Origin: Enoplolaimus lenunculus
Lineage: Eukaryota; Nematoda; Enoplea; Enoplida; Thoracostomopsidae
Direction of reading: 5' to 3'
DNA length: 64,000 bases
Assembly (NCBI GenBank): GCA_030248215.1
Contig: JASANG010002860.1
Span: 186,001 to 250,000, forward strand
Shown: one piece after another, positions 37,001 through 52,000 of the stretch
Numbering within the stretch: the stretch's first letter is position 1
Layout: each line of letters starts with the position of its first letter
Translations under genes and position numbers: made by a program
Notes under the pieces: model-generated
What the model was told of the DNA's origin: nothing
Database searches by the model: none
What the model saw: the letters and a program-made list of their open reading frames with translations, nothing else

Positions 37001-40000
37001 ATGAATCACAGTCGTTGGAGTTTGGTACCGCGTTGAATCGGTAATATATCGACGGTAACCGGGGAATGGAAGCCTTTTTTTCATATTTTGAAGCAGCTTT
37101 TAGACCAGACGCATAGTCAAGATTTCGTTTTGGAATAGAATGGTATAACCTTATGTTAACGGATGTTTTTGCAAACGACTGTAACGAGCGAGAAGAAGTT
37201 TCTGTCACACCTTTGCAATCATGAGCGTTCTTTCTAAAGTCTCTTAAAAACGTTTTTCTTAGTGGTTTAGAAATTTCGGCCAATCTATACAATAGGGCTG
37301 TTACAGCTGTATAAGCATATACCTAAACTGAAGCCTAAACCTAAGCCTAAAGCCAAAGCGACGGGTCGAGTTGTCGTGATACCGATGTTGCAATATGTTA
37401 CTTATTCGAAATTTTATATTTTTAATTAAGTCCACCCCGACTGAAATAGATTTTAAAATTCATACAAATTGTGTGGTTAACAGAAACCAGTGTCTACTCA
37501 TCTGAGCGAGCTATTTTTGACATTGCTTACAAATATAACAACCCTACTTCTGCTACTCCTCGAGTAATTTATTGCTGAGTTTGTTCGAAAATGGTGTACT
37601 GTTGGCTAAAGGCTATTTTTCACCCCTTGATTGAGCTAAGTTTAGCTGATTCGTTGCATTATTGCAAAAAATAACGGTCACAAATCACGACAAGACACGC
37701 GTTTTTTACCGATAGCAGTGACTCCTGTTAGTTTGGCCCACGCATGGGCCTCCTAGTGAGACGAACTCGAATGAGGTTCGACTATTTTTTTCTCCAATCA
37801 GATCATGGTTCAGTTCACATCAACGAACTGAAAACAGTCAAAGATTGGAAAGAATCTACTTCTACCGTGGTTTACCGTTGAATAAGTGGTTAAGTATTAT
37901 TCGAGCATTTGAAAATTTAAGCCAGGTCGAGGTCAGAAACAGTGATATTGTCCCAGTGACATTGAAAATTTTATTTCGTTCAACAATTATATATGTTAGC
38001 TGAGCCTAATTGTATTTGTTCAAAAACTATAATACTAAACGTTACAGTCCCGTGGGTAGCACAATCTGTTAGCTGACCCTGGAAAATTTATGTTGTGGAT
38101 CCCGAAAAATTTTTAAGGCGGGGGAATTCGAAAATTTGACGTAGTGCTCACAAGAATTTTCGCCGTATTTATATTCGAGGCAAATATGATTGCAAAATTA
38201 CATATATTTCGCTTTTGTCTACAAGGGTTAATACAATCAAAGTGAAATTTTGATGCAATCATAAATTGGAGTTGGAATACAAATTTTTTTTGTCGGAACC
38301 GGATTGAAAATCTAATGCGGAATTGTAATTTTAGTTTTTGTACTCATTTTTGTATTGTTTATGCAAAAATTTAGAAAAACAATTATATTTTCTGGTTTGC
38401 AGCAAGTATATCTTCAAGCGCAAGCATACGAATTTTATAGAGGATGTAAGACTGGGTTTCAATTTTTTTAAGTATGAAACATAGACAAAAATTTTTGCTT
38501 AAGCATTGTGCTCCTGTTTTTCAAGTTAAAATATTGGGACAGATGGCACAACATCAAAACGTTTTGCCAGAATTTCAGTCGAAATTGGGAATTCCGTTGT
38601 AACCCGACAGTGCGTTTGGCTTATGAACCCTATAATTCCATTGGAACAGCCGGTCCCGAACCAAAATTCTGCCTACTCTTATGACCCAGTGCCCTATACT
38701 TAGGCCGGGTTTCTCCACTTACTTCTATCGTACAAGCAGTCGCGACGTATTAAATTATTGTTCCTTTATCACCGGTTTCCAGCCCCGCGTGCGCTTGCTG
38801 GTCGCTTGCTTTATGCCACCCCGTCACACGGCCATTATTACTTTTAGGGTAGGAGTGTTTTTTTTCAGTTGAGCTAAATAGCTTTTGTTCGCATGAGAAA
38901 AGTGTTCTATGAAATCGTTTGAGGTTTTCATAAAAGTCAATTTGTTTTGATATATTGAAGCGACCAGTACGGGTGTAGCCAAGATTCGATTTCGGGTTCG
39001 TATACAGGCCCGTAGCCAGGCAACCGTGCCAGAGGGGGGGCTAAAAAATTTTCAGGAGGCACATTAAAGGTTTTCAGTGACTTACAAGCAAGGTTGAAAA
39101 TTTTCTAAAGGGCAAAAATTTTTCAGGGGGGCTGAGCCCCTCTGTCCCCCCACCTTGGCTACAGCCCCGTTCGTATAACCTAATACGTACCAAGAAATGT
39201 TTGACCTCAAGGACTAAAGAAGGTTATTTTATAGCCGGCCCATGTATAGATCAGTGCCGGGTCGTTTTCCAGAGGGGCTGAAGCAGACTCAGTTTAAGTT
39301 TTAGACTAAATTTTTTGCTTAGGCTTAGTCTTAGGCTTAGGCTTAGGTTTAGGAATAGGCTCATCCTACACTTAGGCTTAAGCGTAGGCTTAGGCTTCTG
39401 CTTAGGAATATGCTTATACTACTGTTCCAGCCCTGTTCTATACATGGGTCTTATAGCCTGTTTAAAGTGTTGTTTACTTTTGGGTCTAGAAGTTTCAACA
39501 TGCGACATATCCATTCTACCCCTTCCTTCGTTGACGTACCGGATGACAAGAGCTAATAGTTATAACTTAGGCGGCACTTCAGACGTTCGAGTCGAGTTGA
39601 ATATTCTGACTCGCAGACATTGGGCGCCCAGGGGTACTCAGGAATAATTTAGCAGGATCCCCAAAATATTTCCAGCCTCGCTAAAAAGTCAGCCGCAATT
39701 AACTAGTGCTCTCTCCAAAAATTTTCGGCCTCTCTAGCATGTGAACTGGCTACTCGCCTGCTAGGAGCCTTCGGTTGAAATTTGTCATTAAAATACCGAA
39801 GTATTGAGTGTGTAGGCATATCCGCAGGTTAACATATTAGATAAAACACAGACAAATGTTTAAAAAGTTCTCATATTTTTGAAAAAAAACGTTATTGAAA
39901 CTGTTTTGAAAAATTCGATTGCTTAATTTAGCTGGCCTGGTTCAAAAATTGACCCAATACTTCGAATTAGGTTACACTTGAAGCTTAGGAACAGATACTA

Positions 40001-43000
40001 AAAATAGGCCACTTTACTGACCCTGGTTTGCGCCGGCTATCTATATGACGAATACTGTTTTGAACGCATCGACTTGACTCGTAAGGCTTGAACGACAGTG
40101 ACGATCCAAAAATTTCTCACTGAGATCGTACAATATTTATTGTGAAAAGACCTCGCGAGCGAATCGAACGAAAAGCCAAACACAATTTTCGAGGTACAAA
40201 AGTCAAAAATTTATCAGAGTCAGCTCGAGCTCCGTGTGAAGCCTTATAATTTTGCTTCAACTTAATTTCATCGTTCTGCAGTGTCCGCCTACGCGTTGTC
40301 TAAAAATAGACAGTACGTATTTATTTCCCTAAATTTTTTTGACTTAAATCCGATCTGATCTTGTGTTCACTGTTCATGGCGAATCTTTCATGTATATTTC
40401 GGTTATCATTCCGTTTGCCAACTCTATTCTTGTCGACAGGTTTGGGTTTCAGTGTAATGTATTAATTATTTTAATTTTTACTCTTTCTTTTTTATATTTT
40501 ATTTTGTTTTGTATTTTATGTTTTTATCTAATGCGGTTGAAATTGTTTGTATGAGGCTCACAATGTGTTTTCAAGCCAAATAACTGAAAAATATGTCATG
40601 AGTGCAATACGAGTTCAAGATATTTAACGCCTTCCACGCGTATTTTATAATGGCAGTATTTCGATATATTTGCTGGGCCCCCTTAAAATTGAAACGTCAA
40701 TCGTTCTAAAAAGCAAAAAAGTATCTTTTCTCATCAGCGCAAAAATTACGGGACCAGATGCATCACTGGTGGGTTAATTTGAAAATGGCAAACATTCCAG
40801 GTCGGAATTTTGTTGCCGAATTTTGACTTTTTCTTAAGCTTTTGCTCGTACAACTTAATGTTTTTGTCAAACTGCAAATAATTTTACGGAAGCAATTTCC
40901 GTTTTGTAACTATTTAACCGTATTTCACATTCTGTTCTCAGAGTTGTTCCGCCCGAACTGACCTATATTTCTTGCACGCTCATTAGCTATATTAATATAT
41001 ATACTAGAGGGGCGAAAAAAATTTTCCAGAGAGACAAACAATGAGTTTAGCTGACGTACAAGCGCATTGGAAACGTTTATACGGGGCCAAGATGTCTCAG
41101 GATCCGGGGGGGCACAGGCTTGTTTTGTTATTGAGATTGGAATCAAAGTCAAGCTGGTTTCCGTGATTTTGTGATTTCATCAAAAATAGCAGGTGTTGAG
41201 TTCGAATATTTAGATATTCTTTGTAGACATGATTGTATGTATAATTTTGATGCCACACGCCAAGAAATCAGGTTAGCTTTTAGCCTTTCGTCTACAAAAT
41301 ATCTTGACCCGTGTCGGAATAGTTTTGGCCATGCTTGTAAAAATTAATAAAATTATGCTAAATTCAACAATTAGGTTTCCGTTGATTTTGCCTTGACTGA
41401 CAAGTGCACTTGTCGTGTCGTCGTTTACAGTGAATATTTTGCAGCGAGAACTCATAACTGTGACTTGACTACTTGTCCCGTTGTACCAAAGGCTTTTCAT
41501 GCGAAAAATACAAGCGCAAGTTACAGTTGCAAGTTCGTCGTTTTGAAATGTTGTACGTGTGAATAGGGCTTTATTTATGCAATTTCAAATTAAAATAAAA
41601 ACTATTTTATGTTTCAGATAAAGCAGGCTTAATCGCAGGTTGTGTAATTGCAGTGATTGCAGTGATACTTGTGTTTGCATTCTTGGTTTACATTTTCCGC
41701 ACTTCGTACAATCAAACGAAATTGAAATTTGTTGAGAAAGTTGCAGTTGTTCGTTCGTTGTCGAAAGATAAAGTTTATCCGGGTGATAAGCGATCTGTTC
41801 AAAGGTATACTAATCATATACTTTGTTGTTTGGGGCGGTGTTTTCACAGATGCGGAAACCTTTTGCCCCCCCCCCTTTAATGCCCGTAAGTGTTGCGCTA
41901 CAGTCGCCGCAAGCCACCAAATAGATTTTACGTATATTTTTGTTAGCAGCGCATAGCGGCTTGCGGCAGCGTGCAGCGGCGACCTGTGTAGCAAAGTATA
42001 GCGTAACCCCTAACCACTTTGAATTGCATGCATTTGTTGACAAAATATCTAATTAATCGTTTGTTTACTTTCTACTATACCAGTGTTGTTTTGATAGAAT
42101 GCACCAGTTTTTCACTGCGTTCTACTGATTATTTTGCAAAGCCATAGCTTAAGCTAAACCTAAACCTAAACTAAAGTGTAACAACCTAACGCGTTACTTT
42201 ATTAAGCCAGTCATTGACAGGCCCGTAGGCAGCCCACCTTGCTGGGGGGGGGGGGTAAAAATGTTTCAGGGGGGGGAGCAGCCTACGAGATTTTTATAGT
42301 CCTGGCTAATGTGCTGACCAAGCCAAACGGTGTTTATTAGGAAAAATCAAATGTATGGGGGAATGTTAAGAGCGGAACTGGGCAGTAGTGAAAATAGCTA
42401 TCGAATCAAAAACTACGCGCCATTTTAGCACTAAACTTTAACAGCAAACTTTGGTTTTCGATTCGTGTGTTGTAAAGCATCGACCTGGACACCCCATTTA
42501 GATTCGCCAGTGAATAGTTTTTCGTTTCAACTGATACCTCAGATGTCATTTCTTAAAATGTTTCAGAATGCAGAATCAAGATTTGTCTCAAAGTGCAAAT
42601 TGTGAGATACCAAAGTACGTCTTAAATTAACTGTAAGGCATCTTTGCATTATTAAAACCGTATTTTAAGGAGACGAAATATTTTAACTCATTTACATACA
42701 ATAATTTTAATTGTAAGTTAAGCAGTACCACAAACACTGTCAATTGCAATGAATTGATTAATCAATTCATCTAGCGAGTTGGTTATTTCTGAATTAATAT
42801 CAGTATTAAACATCAACCCACTCTGACTTGAGTTGATTCTCATTATGAGTTGAGTTGACTTAGGGTGGGTTGATTAAATAACTCAGAATGAATTGAATCA
42901 ACTCAAAATTTTGAGCTCTGATAGTCCTAATTCAGACTGAGTGGTTTTTACTCGTTCTGAGTTGAAATCAATTCGCTGAAATTTGCAGTGTATAGAGACG

Positions 43001-46000
43001 ACCTCGGCGAGCGAGACGCCAAACGTAATTTTAGCAATAATTCATCTGGCAACGGTGGAATTTTTGGTTTATGCTTTGGGTATATATTACCCACTAGAAT
43101 TCGCTAAATACAATGCGAGAGTGGACATTGTTTACATGTAAACGATGCCCGCATGCTATTTGGCGATATAGATTTAAGTAAATTTCAAGAAATCGGTCAA
43201 AGTTGAAAATTTCTAAGCTAGAAACTTTATCATTTTATCATCTCAATTTTTCAGGTGTACGTTCGCCTGTCCGCTCTCTGGATCACTTAGAGTTTGAGAG
43301 TGTACTGTGTTTTGTTAGTTATGGTTAAAATGAGGTATTCTTTCACTTAAAAGGTATTCTAGCGGTAAAACACAGTTATAGTTTTAAAGGAACAGAATTG
43401 GCCAATTTTTGTCACAATTTACCGTAACCCAGTAGATTTCGAGTCGTTTTTAATTCTGTGTAACGATTTCTTGATTTTCAGACCAATTCCGATTGAACAA
43501 TTTCATCACGCGTCAAATCGAATCGCTCGTGATTCAGGATTTCAAGCGCAAGTTGAACTTGAGGTAAGTGCTTTGCTATTAACACCATGGTCCATGTATA
43601 GAACAGGGCCGGAACAGTAGTATATTAAGCATTTTTCTAAGCCTAATCGTTAGGATGAGCCTATTTCTATGCCTAAGCCTGAGCAAAAAAATTAGTCTAA
43701 AGCTTAAACTGACGACTCTGTTACTGCCCGTCCGGAAAACGATCCGGCCCTGTTATATACATGGGCCCAAAACCATGATAATTCGTTTTGCTAAAGCTCT
43801 AAGCGTACGACTAAGCCTAAGCGTAATCCTAATCCTAATTTAATATTGCGAAAATCTAAAAATTTCGAAAACTATCGACTCAATGTTTGCAAGGGCCAAG
43901 TGTTTGATTGAGTCCAGTGTGGACTACGTTCAGTTGACATTTTATTGTCAACTGCGGAACTTTGTCTCAACCTGGCCCAACTGCCCATTCGACAAGTATG
44001 TGCAAAGATCTGAGTTCAGTTGCACGACTTTGGGTTTGCTAACCAATTTTAGCTCATGTAAATATCACAGGCGTAAGGTATTCCTGCGCGACTACAATAG
44101 AGTAAGCTTGACTAGCTCCAGACTGATTTTTGCTTAGGCTTAGGATTTGGTATGAGTTCATATTTACGCTTAGGCTTAGGCTCAGAGTCAGTATTGGGAA
44201 TATGCATATACTATCGGTACGGTCCTGTCCTATACACTGGCCATAACTTTTATGCAAATATTTTATGCAGTAAAAAATTGGAAAATTTGCAGCTGCAATA
44301 ACTTTTTAATATTTTTCACACATGACGTCATTTACCCACCGTAAACCAACGGTTACCCATGGCTAAAGATAAGCTGGTGAATTTTATTCATTGCAGTACC
44401 CTAATTCGTTTTAGCTCGTTAACGCTAAATCACCGCTGTTATCCGAGTTTCCAAGTTTGACTGGTCAACGCAGGGAAAATTTGCCAAAAAATCGATTTAA
44501 TAACGTTGTACCATGTAAGAGTTATTTTTTTTATTTAAACCTTAATATCTGATCCCGTATTTTGAAATGTTTATCACATGTCTGTCAGTTGATAATATAG
44601 CGTTTAGCTTTCAAGTAGTGAATGGAGTAGTGAGAAATGCAGACTATTTTTCGCATGTGACTTGTGCTACTTTTGCGTCAATTTTGAGTTTCGCAACTGC
44701 AATAGTTTGTCAGTTTGAAAACCGTTCACATTACTGGTGATATATGCTATACAGTTATGACAATGTGGGCCTTTGTTTTAAGTGTACTCTGACTACAATA
44801 ATTTGTTATAATCTTGGCCAATGTAAAGAACACGGACTGAACAGTGTTAGAAACATATTCCTAAGCCTAAGCCTACACGTAAGAATGAGCATATTCCTAA
44901 GCATAAGCATAAGCCTAACCCAAGCGAAAAAATTAGTCTAAAGCTTAAGCTAAAGTCTATTGCAGTCCCACAGAAAAACGTTGCGCCCCTGATCTTTACA
45001 TAGGCCAAAATGTTAAATAAGATATGGTGGTTTTCTGTGCTAGGAGATAGTTTGCTTAGCACAAATGCAGTTTGAACTCAGTAGCATTTTTAAACAATAA
45101 TAATGCAGTATTTAGCCAAAAATATAGGTAGTGCCTAAGCCAGATGCCCAAGCAAGCGGTTGACAAATATAAACTGGAAAACCTCTTGAGTTGTTTCGAT
45201 CATAACATTTTTCGTCCAAATACTATTTACCTGTGCTGTGTGTTTTTCAGTTGATTTTAACCGAGTTTGTTTGGAAAATGATGTCAACGATTACATTAAC
45301 GCGTCTTATATATCGGTAAATATCATAGTTTGATTCGTCCAATTCTTATTCAGAGTATGAAATACTCAGTATCTTTCATATTCTCAAATGCTGCAAGTCT
45401 AAAATAAATTTGGTTCAAGAATTTTCAATATGCAAATATTTAGCTATAGATTTTAGCTGTTTGAACAACTAAAAAATAAGTTTAGCTAAGAAACCAAGAA
45501 GTGACGCAATTAAAGGTAAACAGGCTTATATTTTATAAAATAACTGATATATTTTATTGATATACCTGGAATTACGGTAATTTTTTTACATCTTAATTTT
45601 TAGCAGTACATGAAACTATACGGACAAGACAGCTCCTGTCAGAAATTTTGCCTGAGGTTCAATTCAGACTGGGAATCGTACCCCGGACCTTCTCGTGTGC
45701 TGGATGCTAGCATGCTACGATTATACCACGCAGTTGTTGCACTAGTTTTTATGCAGTCAGTACTATTGTTTCAATAATGGGTGGTGAACTGTTTCAGGGA
45801 GTGCATTTCAACCGAGAGTATATCGCGGCACAAGGACCAATCGGAGACAAAGATATGTACTCGTCAGGAGTCAAAGCGACACGAGACAAACAGAAAACAA
45901 TGCATGAATTTTGGAGTATGATTTGGGAACAAGATGTTGAAGTTATTGTGATGCTAACACAGTGTCAAGAACGAGCGAGTGTAAATATTAAAATTATTTG

Positions 46001-49000
46001 AAGTATTTTTAATATTTTAAGTATTTTTAATTTTATTTTTTAAGTTTATTCTTTAATTTTATTTTTTACTTTTATTTTTTACTTTTATTTTTTAATTTTA
46101 TTTTTAATTTTATTTTTTTTTTAATTTTATTTTTCACTTTTATTTTTTAATTGTATTTCTTAATTTTTTTATTTTTTTAACTTTTTAGTTGTTTTGATAA
46201 AAATTAATTTAGCAAAAATGTTTTAGACGAAGGGGGCAACCAGGATTTTATATCGGGAGAGTACAGTTTAAATATGAAACATTTAACGAGCAAGTATATT
46301 GCGCGAAAAGTTTTTTGACCTTTAGGATCAAGTAGGTTTCTAGTCAGAAAATTTTTTCTCGTTTCACTGATATTTTTGGAGACGAAAATTTTCAAGTGAA
46401 ATTAATGAATTTGGATTGGTGGACGCTAATTTTAAAACATTGTATTTGAAAAGAGGATTGGAAGATTATGAGCAATTTTGCGATAAGGCAGTTCTCTACG
46501 TGACAAAAAGTATTTGAATTGGGTACCATCTCCCAAGCCATTCTCTTGACATGGCCCTTCTAAGCTCAGCGTAAAAACCAGGAGAAGTAAATAAAATAAA
46601 AGGCAGCTGCAGACGACCTTTTAGATACTACACTGCAAAAAAGGTGAATCAAATTGACTCTCTCCAAAATAGGCTTCTCCGGACTACACAAACTGAGTCG
46701 AAATTCGAGTCCGCCAGAGTTAAATTCGGCTCAATGAATCGTTCAGTGAGTCGAATTTAACTTTGGCGGAGTCGAATTTGACTCAGCTTGTGGATTCCGG
46801 AAAAGCCTATTTCAGAGAGAGGCTTTTTGACTCATCATTTAAATTTGCAAACTAGTCTGCGAAATGTTGAGTTTGATATTTTTCAATATTTCAATAAATT
46901 TTGTTCAATTTTCACAATTATAATTAAATTTTCGTTAATTTCAGGTGAAATGTGCTCAATATTGGCCTGAGAACATTAACGATACTCATGTACACGGCGA
47001 CATTGCAGTTATGTTAATATCTGAATCCATTGCTAGTAGTTACATTATGAGGCAGCTGGACGTATACCGGTCGCAGGTGTGTTTTTAAACACAGTCCCGC
47101 GGTCAGCCATAAACTTCTAAATTTTTACATGAAAATCCGTAGAGGTATGAAAATAAAATCGATATTGTTAAAACTGAAACGCGTCACATACGTATTTTGG
47201 GCAGTGTTCCAGCACGGTGATAAACTTTGCTTTTAACAATATACAGATCGTTCTATAACAAAATTAGCACCAATTAATTCACTGATAGTCTAATTCTGTA
47301 GAAGTAAACCTGTATTGGTTGACGAATGCCGTCATTGCCTCGGTATTCATTGTGAAAACGTTTGAAACCCCAGCACATTAGAAAGGTTATACCAAGGTGC
47401 AAATACGGCTAATAGTTATTCTATTCTTGTCGAAATAGAAGTTCATGGTAATAGTTTATTTGTTAGGCGTCGCTTGTGATACCCTGACACTCCTGTCGTG
47501 TATAAATACCTGAATCGTAATTTTTGTCATAAAACCCAAGGTCAAAATAATATGCGCTTTACGCTGACAGTTAACAAATGCTAAAAATCTGCTAATAATA
47601 CGCTTTAAAACTGTTAAATTAGACAATACAAAAAGTATATTTTGCCACGGTAAAATCCTGAATCAGCCACTGAGTTGAAAATAGAGTTTCAGGCGTCTAG
47701 GAGTGTATAATTGGTTGGACAGGAGTATATATCTCCTCTGAAAATTTCTTACGAGACAAAAAAAGCACATTTACTGTAGTGACCCGAATACGAGGGGGCA
47801 CTGATATTTATTTGGACTGTCCAGTGGGTACCCCTTGTTCTTCGAACTGTTATTTGTTTTTAACCCGCCCTTCATGCGATAATGCAAGGTTACACTTAGA
47901 AATGTACTTTCAAATTCGAAGCATGTTATAAAGTTTCTAATTCAACTTTATTTGTGCCTGGAGTCATGCACTACAATTAGGAATAATTGACATTTATGGA
48001 TTCCACTTAGTGGTTTAAGGAATCTATCCGCTTACGGACTTTTATTAGGGATACGGACTCGTATTGATTGGCACTCAAATAGAGAACCCCATCTTAGTAT
48101 TTCCTCTTATTCGGATCTCTACAGTAACTCGTTTAGAAAAATATTATACTGATTCTATAGGCTAAAAAGGTTTTACTTGAGGTTTCCTGCCGAATTGAAA
48201 TCATGGCAACGCCACTGGCAAAATTTCAACATAATTTCTGTTATTCTAGAACCCTTCCAATGTTAGACGCGTTACTCAGTTACATTTCACCGGCTGGAAT
48301 GATTTTGACGCACCTGACAAACCTGTCGAGTTGGTTGAATTCAACGAAATCGTTCGACAAACGAGCTTACGATCAAAGCCAATCACACCAGCTCATCTCA
48401 AGCTAACATTGCCTCCAATTGTGGTGCACTGCAGGTCTGAGGTTTCAGCTGGTTTATAAGTTTACAGAAACATATTTTTATGTTTGACAGTCTTTGTAGT
48501 GATTTTTAACTGTGGATGCACTAATAATTTTGAGGACTAATTTTTCTAAAACAACATACTTCATTTAAGTTGTTAATATTAGAAATAAATAATTAATATA
48601 TTATAGTATATATCTTTATATTCGAAATCAGCTCGAGGAATATTAAACTCGGTATTTTTTCTAAATCTAGCTTGGCCAATGTCACTTTAATGGGCGTAAC
48701 ACTAGATTAAGCGTATTCCTAAGCCTAAGCGTTGCAAAAATGAGTTCCTAAACCTAAGTCTAAGAACCTAAGCTGAAGCCTAGACAAAAAATGTTATCTA
48801 TCATTGAAACCTACTCGTTTTATAGACCCACCAGAAACCTTGAAGCCCCTTAAAGTACCATGGCACGAGCTTAATGGCTCAGTTAGAACAGTTGCGATAT
48901 AAGTTTTTCCAGCATGCGACCAGCAAATCTTCGTATACGGCCAAGGTGATTTTAGTGTGAATATTTTTGAACCACAAATTCTTTCGACGCTGTAAAAAAT

Positions 49001-52000
49001 TGCAATAAGAGGGCGACGCTGTATGTAAGGGGCACCCATTTTCGGCCATTGTAGTGTGTACCTGCACTGCAAAAAATGGTGAGTCAAATTGACTCTCTCC
49101 GAAATAGGCTTTTCCGGACTACACAAACTGAGTCAAAATTAGACTCCGCCGGAGTCAAATTCGACTTAATGAGTCGCTCAATGAGTCAAATTTGACTCTG
49201 GCGGAGTCGAATTTTGACTCAGTTTGTGAGCCCGGAAAAGCCTATTTCGGGGAGAGTCAATTTGACTCAGCAGTTTTTGCAGTGTAGTATGTTTGTGGCA
49301 TTTCAGCGCGGGCGTTGGCCGTACAGGTACATTTATTGCGATCGACTATTTAACTGAACAATTAAAACGAAACATTGCAAACCGGTCAAAACATATTGCA
49401 ATCGACGTGTTTGATTGCGTACTGCAACTGCGAAAACAACGTGTTAATATGGTCAAAACTGACGTAAGTGAATGATGCGTATTCAATCCAAGGTTTGATT
49501 TTAGGTTTAGGTTTAAACCTTAGTTTTCAAGTCAGTAATGGAAACTTGGAATGAGCACTGCCAATAATTACTGGAAAAAATCTTTTTTCATTTTTTTTTA
49601 ATTTTTAGGGGGTCAAAAAATACGAAAAAAAAAACAAATTTCCAGTAATTTTTAGCAGTGCCAATTTCGGGTTTCAATTGTGAATTGAAAATTCTGTTAA
49701 TCAGGCATGGCAGGTTCGGCAACTCAGGGTTTTTAGCTGGGATCGCGCTTGGTTCTGGCTTAGTAGGTTTTTGACAAAACACTTTGAACCCAAATATTCG
49801 TTAGGCCAAACCTGGCCTATGTTTGGTTAGAAAAGATTTATGAACCAGAACAAAAAGGGTTCATGTTATTTGTAGAGCGGTTCCGTTTTACTGTACGACT
49901 CCAGAAAAATAGGTTGCAATTCTAAACTATTTTTGCTCAGTGTCAAGGCTTCGGCGTAGGATTATGGATTACGCTTTTACCAAAGTTTAGGCTAAGGCTT
50001 ATGAATATGCTTAATCGACAGTTGCGGCCCTAAAAGTAACATTGGCCGCACAAAGTATCGCGTTACTTAAACAGACTTAAACAGAAAAAATGTAAAAAAA
50101 TCTCGTTTGATTGTATTTTGGCAATTTTAAAAACCGCTTTCAAGACTTTGGGTCGAAAATAACCAAGACGAATAATTTTGGTCGCGTTTGAGGTTATCCG
50201 TTGAAACTGCAGCTTCGATTTGGTAAAACAAACCTGCAGTTTCAAATAATGACCTACTCATAGTAGTCGGTTGAAAAGAGAATCGCTTAAGTCGTAATTT
50301 TAGCGTACGCCTGAACACGTGAATCTAAACCTAAAATTGTACAAGTTTGCCTAAGTATGAACCTAAGCCTAAGCGAACTCTTAGAAGCTGCTGTTAAAGA
50401 TTTACAAATCTTTTTGGTAGCAATTATTATTATTACTTAATAGTTTGTGATGTACAACACCTCAAAGCTATTATACTTCTGAAATTTGCCTTAATTATAG
50501 GGACCTGCAGGCTGAGCAATGTTGAAACCGGAAACCAAGAAGCTGAAAGGTTTAGATTTAGGCTTTAGCATTTAGATTAGGATTGCCTGTCCGGTTTGAC
50601 CTGGAGTTTAGACAAACAAACTACTATTTTTAATATTAACCACTTTTTAGATTCTCGATTACATTTTTTTTGCTTATGCTTAGGCTTAGGCTTAGGAACA
50701 CATTTTTGAAACGCTTAGGCTGAGGCTTACGCTTAATCTACTGCGACGGCCCTAAAAGTAACATTAGCCCAAGAAGGTATAAACGGATGTAACTCCCAAA
50801 ATTTCTAGAAATACTCGAAAAAAACTACTTTTACGTACCTATAGAAAAGGCCAAAAGTGAACCAAATTTTCTCGCTCTCACTACGCTTGCTCGCAAAATG
50901 TTGAGACTACGCTATTCATTCGTGAAATGAAAATCGAGCTGGTTATGTTTTTTGTATACATTTTCAGTCTCAATATCTGTTAATATATCGCTGTATGGAG
51001 CTTGTGATTGCACGTTTGCAAAAAGCAGCGACGCAATCTAGTGCAATTTTAATGCTAAACGGCACCTGCAGTGGTTCGTATGCGGCTTCGTTTGAAAGCA
51101 ACGGTGATTCCTTTTCGCCAAATATTCAAGCGAATCATTTGCCAAGTTAGTGATTGCTAATTTTTTTAGCATATTGTTTTACTTGAATAAGCTATATTTG
51201 TTTCTGTCATTACTAAACATCGCGAAACTTATATTCGAAAATCTAATATATTGCCAGAGTTTATAACATTGCTTACACCATGTCTGTCACAATTTTCACA
51301 AACATGAAATGTTATATGTCATAGCCACGGTAGAAATATATATAGCCATATCATCGCAAACATGGCTAGCCATGATACCAACTGTCACAGTAGCTGGCCG
51401 CTGTATGGCACGTGAAACATGCTTGTCCGTTATGTGAACATGAAATATAGTGCAGTGCAGTGTATGTGTGCTAGCTGGCAGCATACGGTCGATACATAGT
51501 CGACGAAATATGCAGTTGGAGTGACGGGCTGGGTGGCGCAGCAGTAGAGTGTTCCCTTAAGGATCCGTAGGCTGAAAGTTCGATCCCCGCTCCGGAGGCC
51601 CGCTTTTCCAGCTGCTTATTTGAAAGGTCTGATTTCCCTGTTTCTACCTAGACTGACAGCCGCCGTAGCAACGGTGTTTGATTGGTTTATCTGTTGAAAA
51701 ATCGAATCGTTTTTGGTAACGGTCCTTGTTACCTTGCGTTGCAAACCATTTTTTCGCGGCGCTATAACAGTGTACGCTTCGGCTTTCGACCAATTTTTTG
51801 CTTAAACATAGACTTATCCTGGCGCTGAGGCATAGGCTTAGGGTTAAGATTTTGGGTTAAGATTTTGGTTTAAAAAGGAACACGCTTATACTACTGTTAC
51901 GCGCCTCAATGTAACCTTGGCCGCGGCCCTCATTACAGTACGCAATAAATCGCGCCAATCACACTTTTTCAAAATTAAACGTAACCAATCACCAGCCGAG

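Larger units (their letters stand above)
33797..41617 (+). other. PTP intron 14, 7.8 kb
   Basis: The largest intron. It holds a degenerate tandem repeat (33894-34112), a short TATG microsatellite (34246-34272), a C/G-rich dispersed element (35560-35765), a family-2 MITE (36314-36748), a CAT microsatellite (36930-36953), a partial telomere MITE (37278-37356), a family-7 element (39006-39167) and a telomere MITE (39237-39450). A short open frame with a membrane-like stretch (35160-35316) has no ATG or splice support. I see no exon in the rest. Confidence 0.6.
49464..50967 (+). other. PTP intron 22
   Basis: Holds two right-end pieces of telomere MITE subtype b (49960-50047 and 50640-50772), both ending in GGCCCTAAAAGTAACATT, and scattered CCTAAG motifs near 50330-50380. 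Confidence 0.6.

Noticed and set aside
43883-43933. Extension of uncertain PTP exon 17 upstream
   Set aside because: The frame is open upstream, but the GTTCAG acceptor at 43933 gives the only phase-0 start that fits exon 16.
51526-51603. Functional tRNA gene
   Set aside because: A and B boxes are present, but the T stem and anticodon stem do not pair.
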